From contig CAKKPP010000012.1 in assembly GCA_919901745.1 (NCBI GenBank), forward strand, positions 87,457-135,682: DNA of 48,226 nucleotides, read 5' to 3'. Below are positions 32,953 to 41,362 of the stretch, piece after piece. Position numbers and translations under genes: made by a program. Source of the stretch: Chloroflexota bacterium. Lineage in GTDB: Bacteria > Chloroflexota > Limnocylindria > Limnocylindrales > CSP1-4. Numbering within the stretch: position 1 is the first letter of the stretch; every line of letters starts with the position of its first letter. The notes beneath the pieces are model-generated. The model worked only from the letters and a program-made list of their open reading frames with translations. It searched no databases and was not told the origin of the DNA.

Positions 32953-35900
32953 GTGACGACCATCGCCCCGAACGACTTCACGCATCTCCACGTCCACTCC
33001 GAGTTCAGCCTGCTCGACGGGCTGGGTCGGATCACGGACCTGGTCGATTCGGCCGCGCAGCAGGGGTTCGACTCGCTCGCGATCACCGACCACGGCGCGC
33101 TCTACGGCGCCGTCGCCTTCCACCAGGCCGCGAATGCCAGGGGGATCAAGCCGATCATCGGCGTCGAGACCTACGTCGCCCGTCGATCGATGACCGACAA
33201 GGAAGGCAAGGCCGACGCCCAGCCGTTCCACCTCATCCTGCTGGCCGAGAACCTCGTCGGCTACCAGAACCTGTGCCGGCTGATCACGGACGCGCATCTC
33301 GACGGCTACTACTACAAGCCCCGGATCGACCGTGAGCATCTGGCCAAGTACAGCGAAGGGCTCATCGGGCTGAGCGCGTGCCTCAACGGGGAGGTCTCGC
33401 GGGCACTCGAGGTCGACGATTGGGAACTCGCCCGCCGGCTGGCCGCCGAGTACGGCGACATTTTCGGCAAGGACCGCTTCTTCCTCGAGCTCCAGGACCA
33501 CGGCTTGCCGGAGCAACGCCGTCTCAACGAGCAGCTCCTCCGCCTCGCGCCTGAAACCGGCCTGCCGCTCGTGGTCACCAACGACCTCCATTACGTCCGC
33601 CGCGACCAGTCCGAGGCGCATGACGTCCTGCTCTGCGTCGGGACGGGCAACAACCTGGACACGCCGGGCCGGATGAAGTTCGAGTCGAGCGACTTCTACC
33701 TGAAATCGGCGGCCGAGATGGCGGCGCTGTTCCCCGACCAGCGCGACGCGTTGCTGGCGTCGAAGCGGATCGCCGAGATGTGCGACGTGCGCCTGCCGCT
33801 CGGGCAGCTCCGGATCCCGCATTTCCCGGTGCCGGACGGCGAGACCGTCGAGTCGTGGCTGCGCGCGGAATGCCAGCGCGGGCTGACGCGGCGCTACGGC
33901 GAGGTCACGGCGGTCCTCCAGCAGCGGCTGGATTACGAGCTCGGGGTCATCCTGTCGATGGGCTACGCGGGCTACTTCCTCATCGTGGCGGACTTCATCC
34001 GTTTTGCGCGGGAGCAGGGGATCCAGACCACCTGTCGCGGCAGTGCCCCGGGCTCGATCGTGACCTACACGCTGGGCATCACCCCGGTGGACCCCATCGC
34101 GTACGAGCTCCCGTTCGAACGATTCCTGAACCCCGACCGGGTGACGATGCCCGACATCGATGTGGACTTCGAGGATGGTCGACGCGAGGAGGTCATCGCC
34201 TACGTCAGCCGCAAGTACGGCCAGGACCATGTCGCGCAGATCATCACCTTCGGCACGATGCTCGCGCGGGCGGCGATCCGCGACGTTGGTCGCGTGCTGG
34301 GCCACAGCTACGGCGAGGTCGACCGGATCGCGAAGGCCGTTCCCAACCAGCTCGGGATCAGGCTCGAGGAAGCGCTCCAGATCGCCCCGGCGCTGCGCGA
34401 GCAGGTCGACGCGGACCCCGCGGTCAAGCGGATCACCGATTTCGCCCGCCAGCTCGAGGGGGTCGCGCGCAACGCGTCGACGCACGCCGCCGGGGTCGTC
34501 ATCAGCCGCGAACCCCTGACCGAGCTGATGCCGCTCCAGCGCGCCACAAACTCGGATGGGCTGATGAGCCAGTACGAGATGCACGCGATCGAGGCGCTCG
34601 GCCTGCTCAAGTTCGACTTCCTGGGCCTCTCGAACCTGACGATCCTGCGCCAGGCCGTCGACCTGATCCGCGCCGAGCGGGGCATCGAGGTGGACCTCGA
34701 GACGATCCCGCTCGACGATGCGAAGACCTTCGAGCTGCTGGCGTCCGGGGAAACCACCGGGGTGTTCCAGCTCGAGTCGGCGGGGATGCGCCGCTACATC
34801 CGGGAGCTGCGCCCCACGTCCGTCTTCGACCTCGCCGCGATGGTCGCGCTGTATCGCCCCGGCCCGATGGACAACATCCCCGCCTACATCCGGCGCAAGC
34901 ACGGCCAGGAGCCGGTGACGTACCTGCACCCGCTCCTGGAGCCCTACCTGGAGAAGACCTACGGGATCTTCGTGTACCAGGAGGACATCATGTCCGCCGC
35001 CATCGCCCTGGGTGGCTTCACCGGACCCGAGGCGGACACGCTCGGCTACGCGATCCGCAAGAAGAAATCGTCCGTGCTCCGCTCGATGCGCGAGAAGTTC
35101 GTGACCCAGGCCGCCGAACGCGGGGTCGCGGCGCGGACCATCGACCAGGTCTTCACCGCGTTCGAGCCGTTCGAGCGGTATGGCTTCAACAAGGCCCACG
35201 CGACGTGCTACGGCCTGATCGCCTACCAGACGGCCTACCTGAAGGCGAATTACACGGTCGAATACATGACCAGTGTCCTGACCGCGTTCCGATCGAACGA
35301 GGAGAAGGTGGCGGCCGCCATCGCGGAGTGCCGCCGGCTGGGGATCCACGTCCTGCCGCCGGATGTCCACCGAAGCCACCTCGAATTCACCGTGGACGGT
35401 GCAGCGATTCGGTTCGGGTTGCTCGCGGTCAAGAACGTGGGCCAGGGGGCCATCGAATCGATCATTGCCGCGCGCGATGAGGGCGGCGACTTCCGCTCGC
35501 TCGCCGAATTCTGCTCGCGGATCGATCTCCGACTATCGAATCGCAAGGTGCTCGAGTCGCTCGCGAAGGTCGGGGCACTCAATGCGTTCGGGCACCCGGC
35601 GCAGATCCTCCTCGGCCTGGACGATGCAACCGCCTCCGGGCAGGCGATCCAGCGCGATCGGATCAGCGGCCAGACGTCGCTGTTCGACATGGCGGCGGAC
35701 GATGCGGTGCTCCTCGAGGCGCCGCTCCCGACGGCGACGGAGGTTCCATCCCGGGAGCGCCTCCGCTGGGAGAAAGAGCTGCTCGGCCTGTACCTGTCGG
35801 AGCATCCGATGGGCGAGGTTGCCGAGCGGATCGGGCCGTTCGTGACGGCCTACTCGGGCGACCTTCGCGACGAATCGCTCGACGCCCAGCGGGTCGTGGT

Positions 35901-36858
35901 CTGCGGCATCGTGACCGGTCTGCGGACGGTCATCACCAAGGCCAAGGCCACGATGGCGATCGTGACGATCGAGGATCTCCAGGGCGCCATCGAGATCGTC
36001 GTGTTCCCCCGTACGTACGAGCAGACGCTGGGCACCTGGGTGGACGGCGCGATCCTGCTCATCGCGGGACGGGTCGATCATCGCGGCGACGAGGTCTCGC
36101 TCCTGGGCGACCTCGTCGTCGCCTGGGACGAGGCCGAGGCGCGCGGCGCGGAGGCGTTCGCCCGCGAGGTGGCCAAGGGCGACCGAGGTGGTGGGTCTCG
36201 TCGGCGGGGGAGCCCGCCCGTCGGGGTCGGCGTCAACGGCAACGGGAACGGCAACGGAAACGGCAGCGGCTCGAGCGGCGGGGGTTCGACCGGCAGGACC
36301 CGGCTTGTCGCACCCCTCGGCGGACCCGAGAGGACGAGCGGGGCGGCAGGGGCAACGCCGCGGCCGCCCGTCGCCGTCGGCCCCGGCCTGCCGGCCGTCC
36401 CGGCCGTGTCGCCGCTGCGCGGCCGGTCGGCGACGATGGGGTCGAGCGAGTTGCCCCAGATTGCCCCCGCCGAGCCGATCGCGGCAGACGTGCGCGCGGC
36501 GATGACCGGAGACGAACCCGAGTGGGACCTCGATCCGGCACTGCCCGACGAGGCCCGCGCACGCGTCGCCGCCGAAGCGGCCGAACCCACCCGGCCGCTC
36601 GAGGGGTCCGGCCCGGGCCAGGTGCTCCACGTATGGTTCGGCGGCGCTCCCGCCGATCGGATCGTCCAGGCGATGGAGGGTTTCAGAGCGTTGGTTCGCG
36701 AGCATCCCGGTGAGACGCCCGTCGTGGTCCACATCCCGGCCGCCGGAGGGGCGACCCTGCCGATGCCGCTGAAGCAGGCCGTCGCATACGACAGCGAACT
36801 GCTCGCCGACGTGCGTCGCCGCCTCGGCGAGGGAGTGGCTCGCCTCGACCTCGTCTGA
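32953..36858 (+). CDS. dnaE: DNA polymerase III alpha subunit
   Basis: 1301 residues, longer than typical DnaE (1160). It is the replicative polymerase. The PHP domain (about 8-280) keeps its metal ligands (HLHVHSEFSLLDG, ITDHG, GVE, FHLIL, SACLNG, NDLHYV), which in many bacteria indicates a working proofreading nuclease. The palm Asp residues lie in MPDIDVDFED (about 400), followed by FGTMLARAAIRDVGR, ALYRPGPMDNIPAYI and GFNKAHATCYGLIAYQTAYLKANY. HhH and OB folds follow (VVVCGIVTGLRT). Residues about 1080-1190 are a disordered Gly/Asn/Pro insert, and a short folded C-terminal domain ends in LDLV. Confidence 0.96.
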   Translation: MTTIAPNDFTHLHVHSEFSLLDGLGRITDLVDSAAQQGFDSLAITDHGALYGAVAFHQAANARGIKPIIGVETYVARRSMTDKEGKADAQPFHLILLAENLVGYQNLCRLITDAHLDGYYYKPRIDREHLAKYSEGLIGLSACLNGEVSRALEVDDWELARRLAAEYGDIFGKDRFFLELQDHGLPEQRRLNEQLLRLAPETGLPLVVTNDLHYVRRDQSEAHDVLLCVGTGNNLDTPGRMKFESSDFYLKSAAEMAALFPDQRDALLASKRIAEMCDVRLPLGQLRIPHFPVPDGETVESWLRAECQRGLTRRYGEVTAVLQQRLDYELGVILSMGYAGYFLIVADFIRFAREQGIQTTCRGSAPGSIVTYTLGITPVDPIAYELPFERFLNPDRVTMPDIDVDFEDGRREEVIAYVSRKYGQDHVAQIITFGTMLARAAIRDVGRVLGHSYGEVDRIAKAVPNQLGIRLEEALQIAPALREQVDADPAVKRITDFARQLEGVARNASTHAAGVVISREPLTELMPLQRATNSDGLMSQYEMHAIEALGLLKFDFLGLSNLTILRQAVDLIRAERGIEVDLETIPLDDAKTFELLASGETTGVFQLESAGMRRYIRELRPTSVFDLAAMVALYRPGPMDNIPAYIRRKHGQEPVTYLHPLLEPYLEKTYGIFVYQEDIMSAAIALGGFTGPEADTLGYAIRKKKSSVLRSMREKFVTQAAERGVAARTIDQVFTAFEPFERYGFNKAHATCYGLIAYQTAYLKANYTVEYMTSVLTAFRSNEEKVAAAIAECRRLGIHVLPPDVHRSHLEFTVDGAAIRFGLLAVKNVGQGAIESIIAARDEGGDFRSLAEFCSRIDLRLSNRKVLESLAKVGALNAFGHPAQILLGLDDATASGQAIQRDRISGQTSLFDMAADDAVLLEAPLPTATEVPSRERLRWEKELLGLYLSEHPMGEVAERIGPFVTAYSGDLRDESLDAQRVVVCGIVTGLRTVITKAKATMAIVTIEDLQGAIEIVVFPRTYEQTLGTWVDGAILLIAGRVDHRGDEVSLLGDLVVAWDEAEARGAEAFAREVAKGDRGGGSRRRGSPPVGVGVNGNGNGNGNGSGSSGGGSTGRTRLVAPLGGPERTSGAAGATPRPPVAVGPGLPAVPAVSPLRGRSATMGSSELPQIAPAEPIAADVRAAMTGDEPEWDLDPALPDEARARVAAEAAEPTRPLEGSGPGQVLHVWFGGAPADRIVQAMEGFRALVREHPGETPVVVHIPAAGGATLPMPLKQAVAYDSELLADVRRRLGEGVARLDLV

Positions 36859-36876
36859 CCGCGCCCGACGGGACGC

Positions 36877-37347
36877 TCAGTCCCAGCGCTCGTAGGCTGG
36901 GTGACCCGGCCGGACGGCGACAAACACGCCTCGACACGTCGCGGTGACCACGTCTCCACTTCGCAGCTCGGCTTCGGTCGTCGCCCGGTCCTCGCCGGAC
37001 GCGACGACCCACGCGCGCAGCGTGACGGGCCGATCGGTCGGGGTCGGCCGAACCAGGCGCACGTGGAACTCGGACGTCACGCAGGCGGGTGGGCGCGCGG
37101 CCCCGCTGGCGCGCATGAGATGCATCGCCGCGGCCCAGTTCGAGTGGCAGTCGAGCAGGGTCCCGATGATCCCGCCGTTCAGCACGCCCGGGAACGCGGC
37201 GTGATGCGGCGCCGGCTGCCATTCCGCCTCGAGTACGCCGTCGGCGGTCTCGTGGCTCCCGATCCGCAGGCCGTGCTCGTTGGCCGGACCGCATCCGAAG
37301 CACGTGCTGGCCGGGGCGTAGCGGACCTGGACGCTGGCCTCGGGCAT
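36877..37347 (-). CDS. Hotdog-fold thioesterase (PaaI family)
   Basis: 156 residues, one hotdog domain. The N-terminal CFGCGPANEHGLRI is the Cys pair and turn found in a PaaI subgroup. HAAFPGVLNGGIIGTLLDCHSNWAA is the central helix with the catalytic acidic residue (Asp in LLDCH), and SEFHVRLVRPTPTDRPV follows. It should hydrolyse acyl-CoA thioesters; the acyl group is unknown. ATG 37347 has TATGCT 6 nt upstream. It is convergent with dnaE (18-base gap) and divergent from the amidohydrolase (37-base gap). Confidence 0.88.
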   Translation of the reverse strand: MPEASVQVRYAPASTCFGCGPANEHGLRIGSHETADGVLEAEWQPAPHHAAFPGVLNGGIIGTLLDCHSNWAAAMHLMRASGAARPPACVTSEFHVRLVRPTPTDRPVTLRAWVVASGEDRATTEAELRSGDVVTATCRGVFVAVRPGHPAYERWD

Positions 37348-37353
37348 GGGGTG

Positions 37354-37359
37354 AGCATA
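37354..37359 (-). promoter_or_regulatory. -10 element TATGCT of the thioesterase gene
   Basis: On the minus strand TATGCT, 6 nt, then ATG 37347. It lies 13 bases from the oppositely directed hexamer of the amidohydrolase, so the two promoters must overlap. Confidence 0.55.
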
Positions 37360-37372
37360 CCGGTCGACCCGC

Positions 37373-37378
37373 TACCCT
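37373..37378 (+). promoter_or_regulatory. -10 element TACCCT of the amidohydrolase gene
   Basis: TACCCT, 6 nt, then GTG 37385, with no ribosome site. It is the right half of a divergent pair inside a 37-base gap. Confidence 0.55.
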
Positions 37379-37384
37379 GACCCG

Positions 37385-38635
37385 GTGCAACTCGTCTTCC
37401 GGGCGATCCGTGTCATCGACGGGACCGGCGCTCCGCCCAGGGGCCCCGTCGATGTCGTGGTCGAGGGCGAGCGGATCGCCGTCGTCGTGGATCCCGGAGA
37501 GGCTGCCCAGTTCGCGGCCGAACCGGGTCGGTCCACGCGAGTGATCGACGGCCGCGGCCGGACGCTCCTTCCCGGGTTGATCGATGCTCACGCGCACTAC
37601 ACCTTCGACCCCGCCGAGGGTTCGCTCCAGGCGATCGCGGCGCGGACTGACGAGGAGATCCTGGCGACCGCCGCGGAGCACGCGCGGCGGGCCCTCCACG
37701 CCGGGATCACGACGGCCCGCGGAGCCGGTTCCATCCGCGGACTCGAACTCGCGCTCCGCGCTGAGATCGCCGCCGGGAGGATCGCCGGACCGCGCATCGT
37801 GGCCGCCGGCACGGCCGTGGGCTCGGTCGACGGACACGGCGCCGCGTTCGGCCTCGAGGCGACCGGCCCCGACGCCCTTGCCCGTGCGACGGAGGCGGTC
37901 ATCGACGCCGGCGCCGACGTGGTGAAGATCGTCGCGTCCGAGGCCGCGATGTTGACGACAACCGGCCACGAACCGGGACGAATGGTGTTCGGCCGACCGG
38001 AACTGGACGATGCCGAGCTGCGCGCGATCGTCAAGGTCGCGCACGCCCTGGGTCGCCGGGTCATGGCCCACGCACAGGACGGCGAATCGGTGGTGCGCTG
38101 CGCCCGTGCCGGCGTCGACAGCATCGAGCACGCCTGGCTCGCCGATCGGGCGGCCATCGAGGCGGTCGCCGAGGCCGGATCCGCGCTCGTCCCCACGCTC
38201 ATCGTGACGGATGTCAACCGAACACTCGATGGGCTCACACCCGTCCAGCGCGAGCGCCAGCGGCTCATCGAGGTGCGCCACCGGGCCTCCTGTGAGGCCG
38301 CCGTGAGCGTCGGCGTCACGCTCGTGGCCGGGACGGACACCGGTGAGGTCGGAGTGACCGCCGACATGGCCTGGCGCGAGCTGAGCCTGCTCGCAGGTCA
38401 CGGCCTCGCGCCGATGGATGCCATCCGGGCGGCAACGTCGAACGCCGCCCAGCTCCTGGGGCTCGGCGACGAGGTTGGACGGATCGCGCCGGGTCTTCAG
38501 GCCGACCTCCTCGTGGTGGACGGAGATCCCATCGCCGATCTCACCACCCTCGCGACGCCGTCGATCGTCGTCCAGGGCGGGCGGATCGTGGTGGGTCCGT
38601 CGGACTTCGTGAACGGGGACGTCATCGCCCGATGA
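37385..38635 (+). CDS. Metal-dependent amidohydrolase (imidazolonepropionase/prolidase-like)
   Basis: 416 residues with the amidohydrolase barrel. LLPGLIDAHAHYTF (near residue 65) gives the HxH metal pair. VVKIVAS carries the Lys that is often carbamylated, RRVMAHAQDG and SIEHAWL the two further His ligands, and VAGTDTGEV the catalytic Asp. GRIAPGLQADLLVVDGDPIADL near the end is the standard return to the small beta-domain. The subgroup hydrolyses cyclic imides or X-Pro-type dipeptides; this one's substrate is unknown. It starts at leaderless GTG 37385, and its stop overlaps the next gene by 4 bases. Confidence 0.92.
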   Translation: MQLVFRAIRVIDGTGAPPRGPVDVVVEGERIAVVVDPGEAAQFAAEPGRSTRVIDGRGRTLLPGLIDAHAHYTFDPAEGSLQAIAARTDEEILATAAEHARRALHAGITTARGAGSIRGLELALRAEIAAGRIAGPRIVAAGTAVGSVDGHGAAFGLEATGPDALARATEAVIDAGADVVKIVASEAAMLTTTGHEPGRMVFGRPELDDAELRAIVKVAHALGRRVMAHAQDGESVVRCARAGVDSIEHAWLADRAAIEAVAEAGSALVPTLIVTDVNRTLDGLTPVQRERQRLIEVRHRASCEAAVSVGVTLVAGTDTGEVGVTADMAWRELSLLAGHGLAPMDAIRAATSNAAQLLGLGDEVGRIAPGLQADLLVVDGDPIADLTTLATPSIVVQGGRIVVGPSDFVNGDVIAR

Positions 38636-40848
38636 GCTGGCTTGTCGTGGCGACCGCGTTCGTGTCCGCGGCGCTCGCCTTTGCCGTCGAACCGCTGGTG
38701 GCGAAGCTGCTGCTCCCGACATTCGGTGGCAGCGCAGCGGTGTGGACAACGTCGCTCGTCTTCTTCCAGGCCGCGCTGCTCGCCGGCTACGCCTGGGCCC
38801 ACCTGACCCTCCGCTGGCTGGGCGTTCGCCGGCACGCCGTGGTGCAGGTTGTGCTCGCCGCGCTGCCGCTCGTCGTCCTGCCCGTCGCGCTTCCCGGGGG
38901 CACCGCCCCGCCTGCGGGCATCCCGACCGCCCTCTGGCTGTTCGGCCTGCTCGCGATCATCGTCGGTCTCCCGTTCGTGGTCCTCTCGACGAGTGGACCA
39001 ACGATGCAGCGCTGGTTCGCGTCGCTCGCGGTTCGCGGCCGGACTCAGCCGTATCGCCTGTACGCGGCGTCGAACGCCGGGAGCCTGCTCGGCCTGCTGG
39101 CGTACCCGGTGCTCATCGAGCCGAACCTCGATCTCGCGGAGCAGGCCCGCTGGTGGTCGTTGGGGTTCGCCGCGTTCGTGGTGCTGACCGCCGGAGCGGC
39201 GATCGCGGTCCGTCGATCCGGTCGCGACGACACCAGTGCGCCGGCACCCGCCGGGGATGGTGGTCCGGCACCAACTCCGGGCAAACCGGCCCCGGGCGAC
39301 TCGGCCCCAGGCGACCAGGCGTCAGGTGAGCCGGCTCCGGGCGCCCGGAGCCGGCTGCGCTGGGTCGTCCTCGCCGCCCTCCCGGCGGCGCTGCTGGTCG
39401 GCACGACCGGACATCTGTCCACGGATGTGGCGGCCGTGCCGCTGCTGTGGGTGGTGCCGCTGGCGATCTACCTGCTCACCCTCGTCCTCGCCTACGCCCG
39501 CACCGCGCCGATCGGGATGGCGCTGGCCGATCGACTCCTGCCCGCGGGGATCGCGCTCGTGGCGATCACCCTCGTGGGGATCACCGCCCGACCGGTCGAG
39601 CTCGTGTTCGCGATTCACCTCGCCACGCTGGGTCTGGCCGGCCTCGTGCTGCATGGCGCCCTGGCCATCGACCGACCGGCCCCCGTGCGTCTGACCGAGT
39701 ACACGCTGCTCGTGGCCCTCGGCGGGGCGTTGGGCGGCCTCGGGGCCGCCGTCATCGGGCCGGTCGTGCTGCCCATCCCGCTGGAGCTGGAGTTGGCCCT
39801 GGTGGGCGTGCTGCTGGTTCGCTCGGCGCGCCGCGAGGCGGATCGGCTGCGCCTCGGGCCGCTCACCGCGGCCGACGGGGCCGGCGTCCTCCTCGTCGCG
39901 ATCGTCGCGCTTCAGCTTCCGGCCGCCATCGAGGGCTGGCGCGCGCTCGCCACCGCCGGTGTCGCGGCAACGGTCCTCGTCGGTTCGCGACCGCGCCTGT
40001 TCGCCCCGCTGGCAGCCGCGGCCCTGGCGGTCGGCATCGTGGTCCAGCCGGCGGCCATCCTCATCGAGCGGACCTTCTACGGCACCTACCGGGTCGTCGA
40101 GACGGCGCCCGGGCGTCACGTCCTGTACGCGGGAACGACCATCCACGGCATGCAGGATGCGGCGCCGGGGGAGGCGGACGAGCCGCGGAGCTACTACCAC
40201 CGCGGAGGGCCCCTCGGGCAGGTCATCACCGCGCTCCAGCGGGACCCGCGCCCGCTCCGAATCGGGGCCGTGGGCCTCGGCGTCGGCACGATCGCCGCGT
40301 ACGGACGGCCCGGCGATTCGTTCCAGTTCTTCGAGATCGATCCGGCGGTCGAGGCGATCGCCCGCGATCCGGCCCTGTTCACCTACCTGGCCGACACGCC
40401 CGCCGCGGTCGAGGTCGTGATCGTCGATGGGCGGCTCGGCCTCGAGTCCGTGGCTCCCGCGGCGTACGACCTCCTCGTCCTCGACGCGTTCAGCTCGGAT
40501 GCCGTGCCGGTTCATCTGCTCACCGTCGAGGCGCTGCGCCTGTCCATGGATCGGATGGCGCCGGGCGGGGTCGTCGCGATCCACGTCTCGAATCGCTACC
40601 TCGATCTCGAGGCCGTCGTCGCTGCCGGGGCGCGAGAGCTGGGCCTGATCGCGATCACCGGCTCAGACCTTCCGGCGCCGACCGACACGGGTCGCGTGGA
40701 TGCGTCGAGGTGGGTGATCATGGCTCGTGCGTACTCGGAGGTCGCCGACCTCGCGACCGGCCCGGACTGGCGGACCGCCCAGGACCACGGCCGCCGCCCG
40801 TGGACTGACCGGGCGAGCGACCTGCTCAGCGTTCTCGGCGGCCAATAG
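38632..40848 (+). CDS. Membrane protein fused to a spermidine-synthase-like methyltransferase-fold domain
   Basis: 738 residues. Residues 1-200 hold about six helices and begin like the 'fused MFS/spermidine synthase' family (FAVEPLVAKLLLPTFGGSAAVW). A Pro/Ala/Gly/Asp linker of about 35 residues (PAPGD units) separates them from a further seven or eight helices (240-480). The C-terminal 240 residues are a Rossmann domain with IGAVGLGVGTIAAYG, FFEIDPAVEAIA, VVIVDGRLGL and YDLLVLDAFSSDAVPVHLLT. Family members are called polyamine synthases by homology only, and the role here is unknown. It is coupled to the amidohydrolase by an ATGA overlap. Confidence 0.88.
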   Translation: MSWLVVATAFVSAALAFAVEPLVAKLLLPTFGGSAAVWTTSLVFFQAALLAGYAWAHLTLRWLGVRRHAVVQVVLAALPLVVLPVALPGGTAPPAGIPTALWLFGLLAIIVGLPFVVLSTSGPTMQRWFASLAVRGRTQPYRLYAASNAGSLLGLLAYPVLIEPNLDLAEQARWWSLGFAAFVVLTAGAAIAVRRSGRDDTSAPAPAGDGGPAPTPGKPAPGDSAPGDQASGEPAPGARSRLRWVVLAALPAALLVGTTGHLSTDVAAVPLLWVVPLAIYLLTLVLAYARTAPIGMALADRLLPAGIALVAITLVGITARPVELVFAIHLATLGLAGLVLHGALAIDRPAPVRLTEYTLLVALGGALGGLGAAVIGPVVLPIPLELELALVGVLLVRSARREADRLRLGPLTAADGAGVLLVAIVALQLPAAIEGWRALATAGVAATVLVGSRPRLFAPLAAAALAVGIVVQPAAILIERTFYGTYRVVETAPGRHVLYAGTTIHGMQDAAPGEADEPRSYYHRGGPLGQVITALQRDPRPLRIGAVGLGVGTIAAYGRPGDSFQFFEIDPAVEAIARDPALFTYLADTPAAVEVVIVDGRLGLESVAPAAYDLLVLDAFSSDAVPVHLLTVEALRLSMDRMAPGGVVAIHVSNRYLDLEAVVAAGARELGLIAITGSDLPAPTDTGRVDASRWVIMARAYSEVADLATGPDWRTAQDHGRRPWTDRASDLLSVLGGQ

Positions 40849-40876
40849 GCCCTCCGGTCCCGATGGCCCTCCGGTC

Positions 40877-41287
40877 TCAGCCGGCGTGGCGCTCGCGACG
40901 GTGCAGACGAGCGATCACGGCATAGAGCATCGGGAGGGCCATCTCGGGATGCTCCTTGAGGAGGGCTCGGAACTCCCAGGCGGGAAGCAGCAGGCAGGTC
41001 AGCTCATCCTCGGCGACAACGGTTGCCGTTCGCCCATGCTCCTCGATGATCCCCAGCTCGCCGAAGAATTCTCCCGGGCCAAGCCGTCCGGACCACGACT
41101 CGCCGTCCCGCTCCACGCGGGCCGTTCCGGCAGTGACGAGATAGACGTGGAGGGCCGGATCGCCCTGGCGGACCACGACGTCGCCGGGCGCGAAGGTGCG
41201 CTCCCTCGCCGACTTCAGGACCTGGCCCCGCGCCTTCGAGGACAGGACGGACAGGATCGGGATCGATGCGGCGGCGGCCGAGTCCAT
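40877..41287 (-). CDS. Stand-alone cyclic-nucleotide-binding domain protein
   Basis: 136 residues consisting of a single cNMP-binding domain (about 10-125) and no DNA-binding helix-turn-helix. ERTFAPGDVVVRQGDPALHVYLVTAGTARV opens the barrel, and FFGELGIIEEHGRTATVVAE is the phosphate-binding cassette with Glu and Arg in the expected places. It may bind cAMP or c-di-GMP-like ligands and act on a partner protein. GAGGAGAGG gives a ribosome site before ATG 41287, and TACGAT at 41332-41337 is a likely -10, so this gene has a short leader. It lies downstream of the CpaF-RidA gene on the same strand. Confidence 0.88.
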   Translation of the reverse strand: MDSAAAASIPILSVLSSKARGQVLKSARERTFAPGDVVVRQGDPALHVYLVTAGTARVERDGESWSGRLGPGEFFGELGIIEEHGRTATVVAEDELTCLLLPAWEFRALLKEHPEMALPMLYAVIARLHRRERHAG

Positions 41288-41331
41288 GGCACCTCTCCTC
41301 GTGTCGTCGAGCCGGGTCGAGATCGGCGCTC

Positions 41332-41337
41332 ATCGTA
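41332..41337 (-). promoter_or_regulatory. -10 element TACGAT of the cNMP-binding protein gene
   Basis: On the minus strand TACGAT lies 44 bases before ATG 41287. Unlike the leaderless genes, a GAGGAG ribosome site is present between them. Confidence 0.4.
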
Positions 41338-41362
41338 CCCGCCGCCCGACATCGCGGACGGC

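Noticed and set aside
32893-35379. An 828-codon open frame on the minus strand opposite dnaE
   Set aside because: It is antisense to the PHP and palm domains of DnaE; its composition is that of a shadow frame in 70% GC DNA.
40848-40876. Two copies of GGCCCTCCGGTC between convergent genes
   Set aside because: A 12-bp repeat in a 28-base gap with no further structure; too short to interpret.
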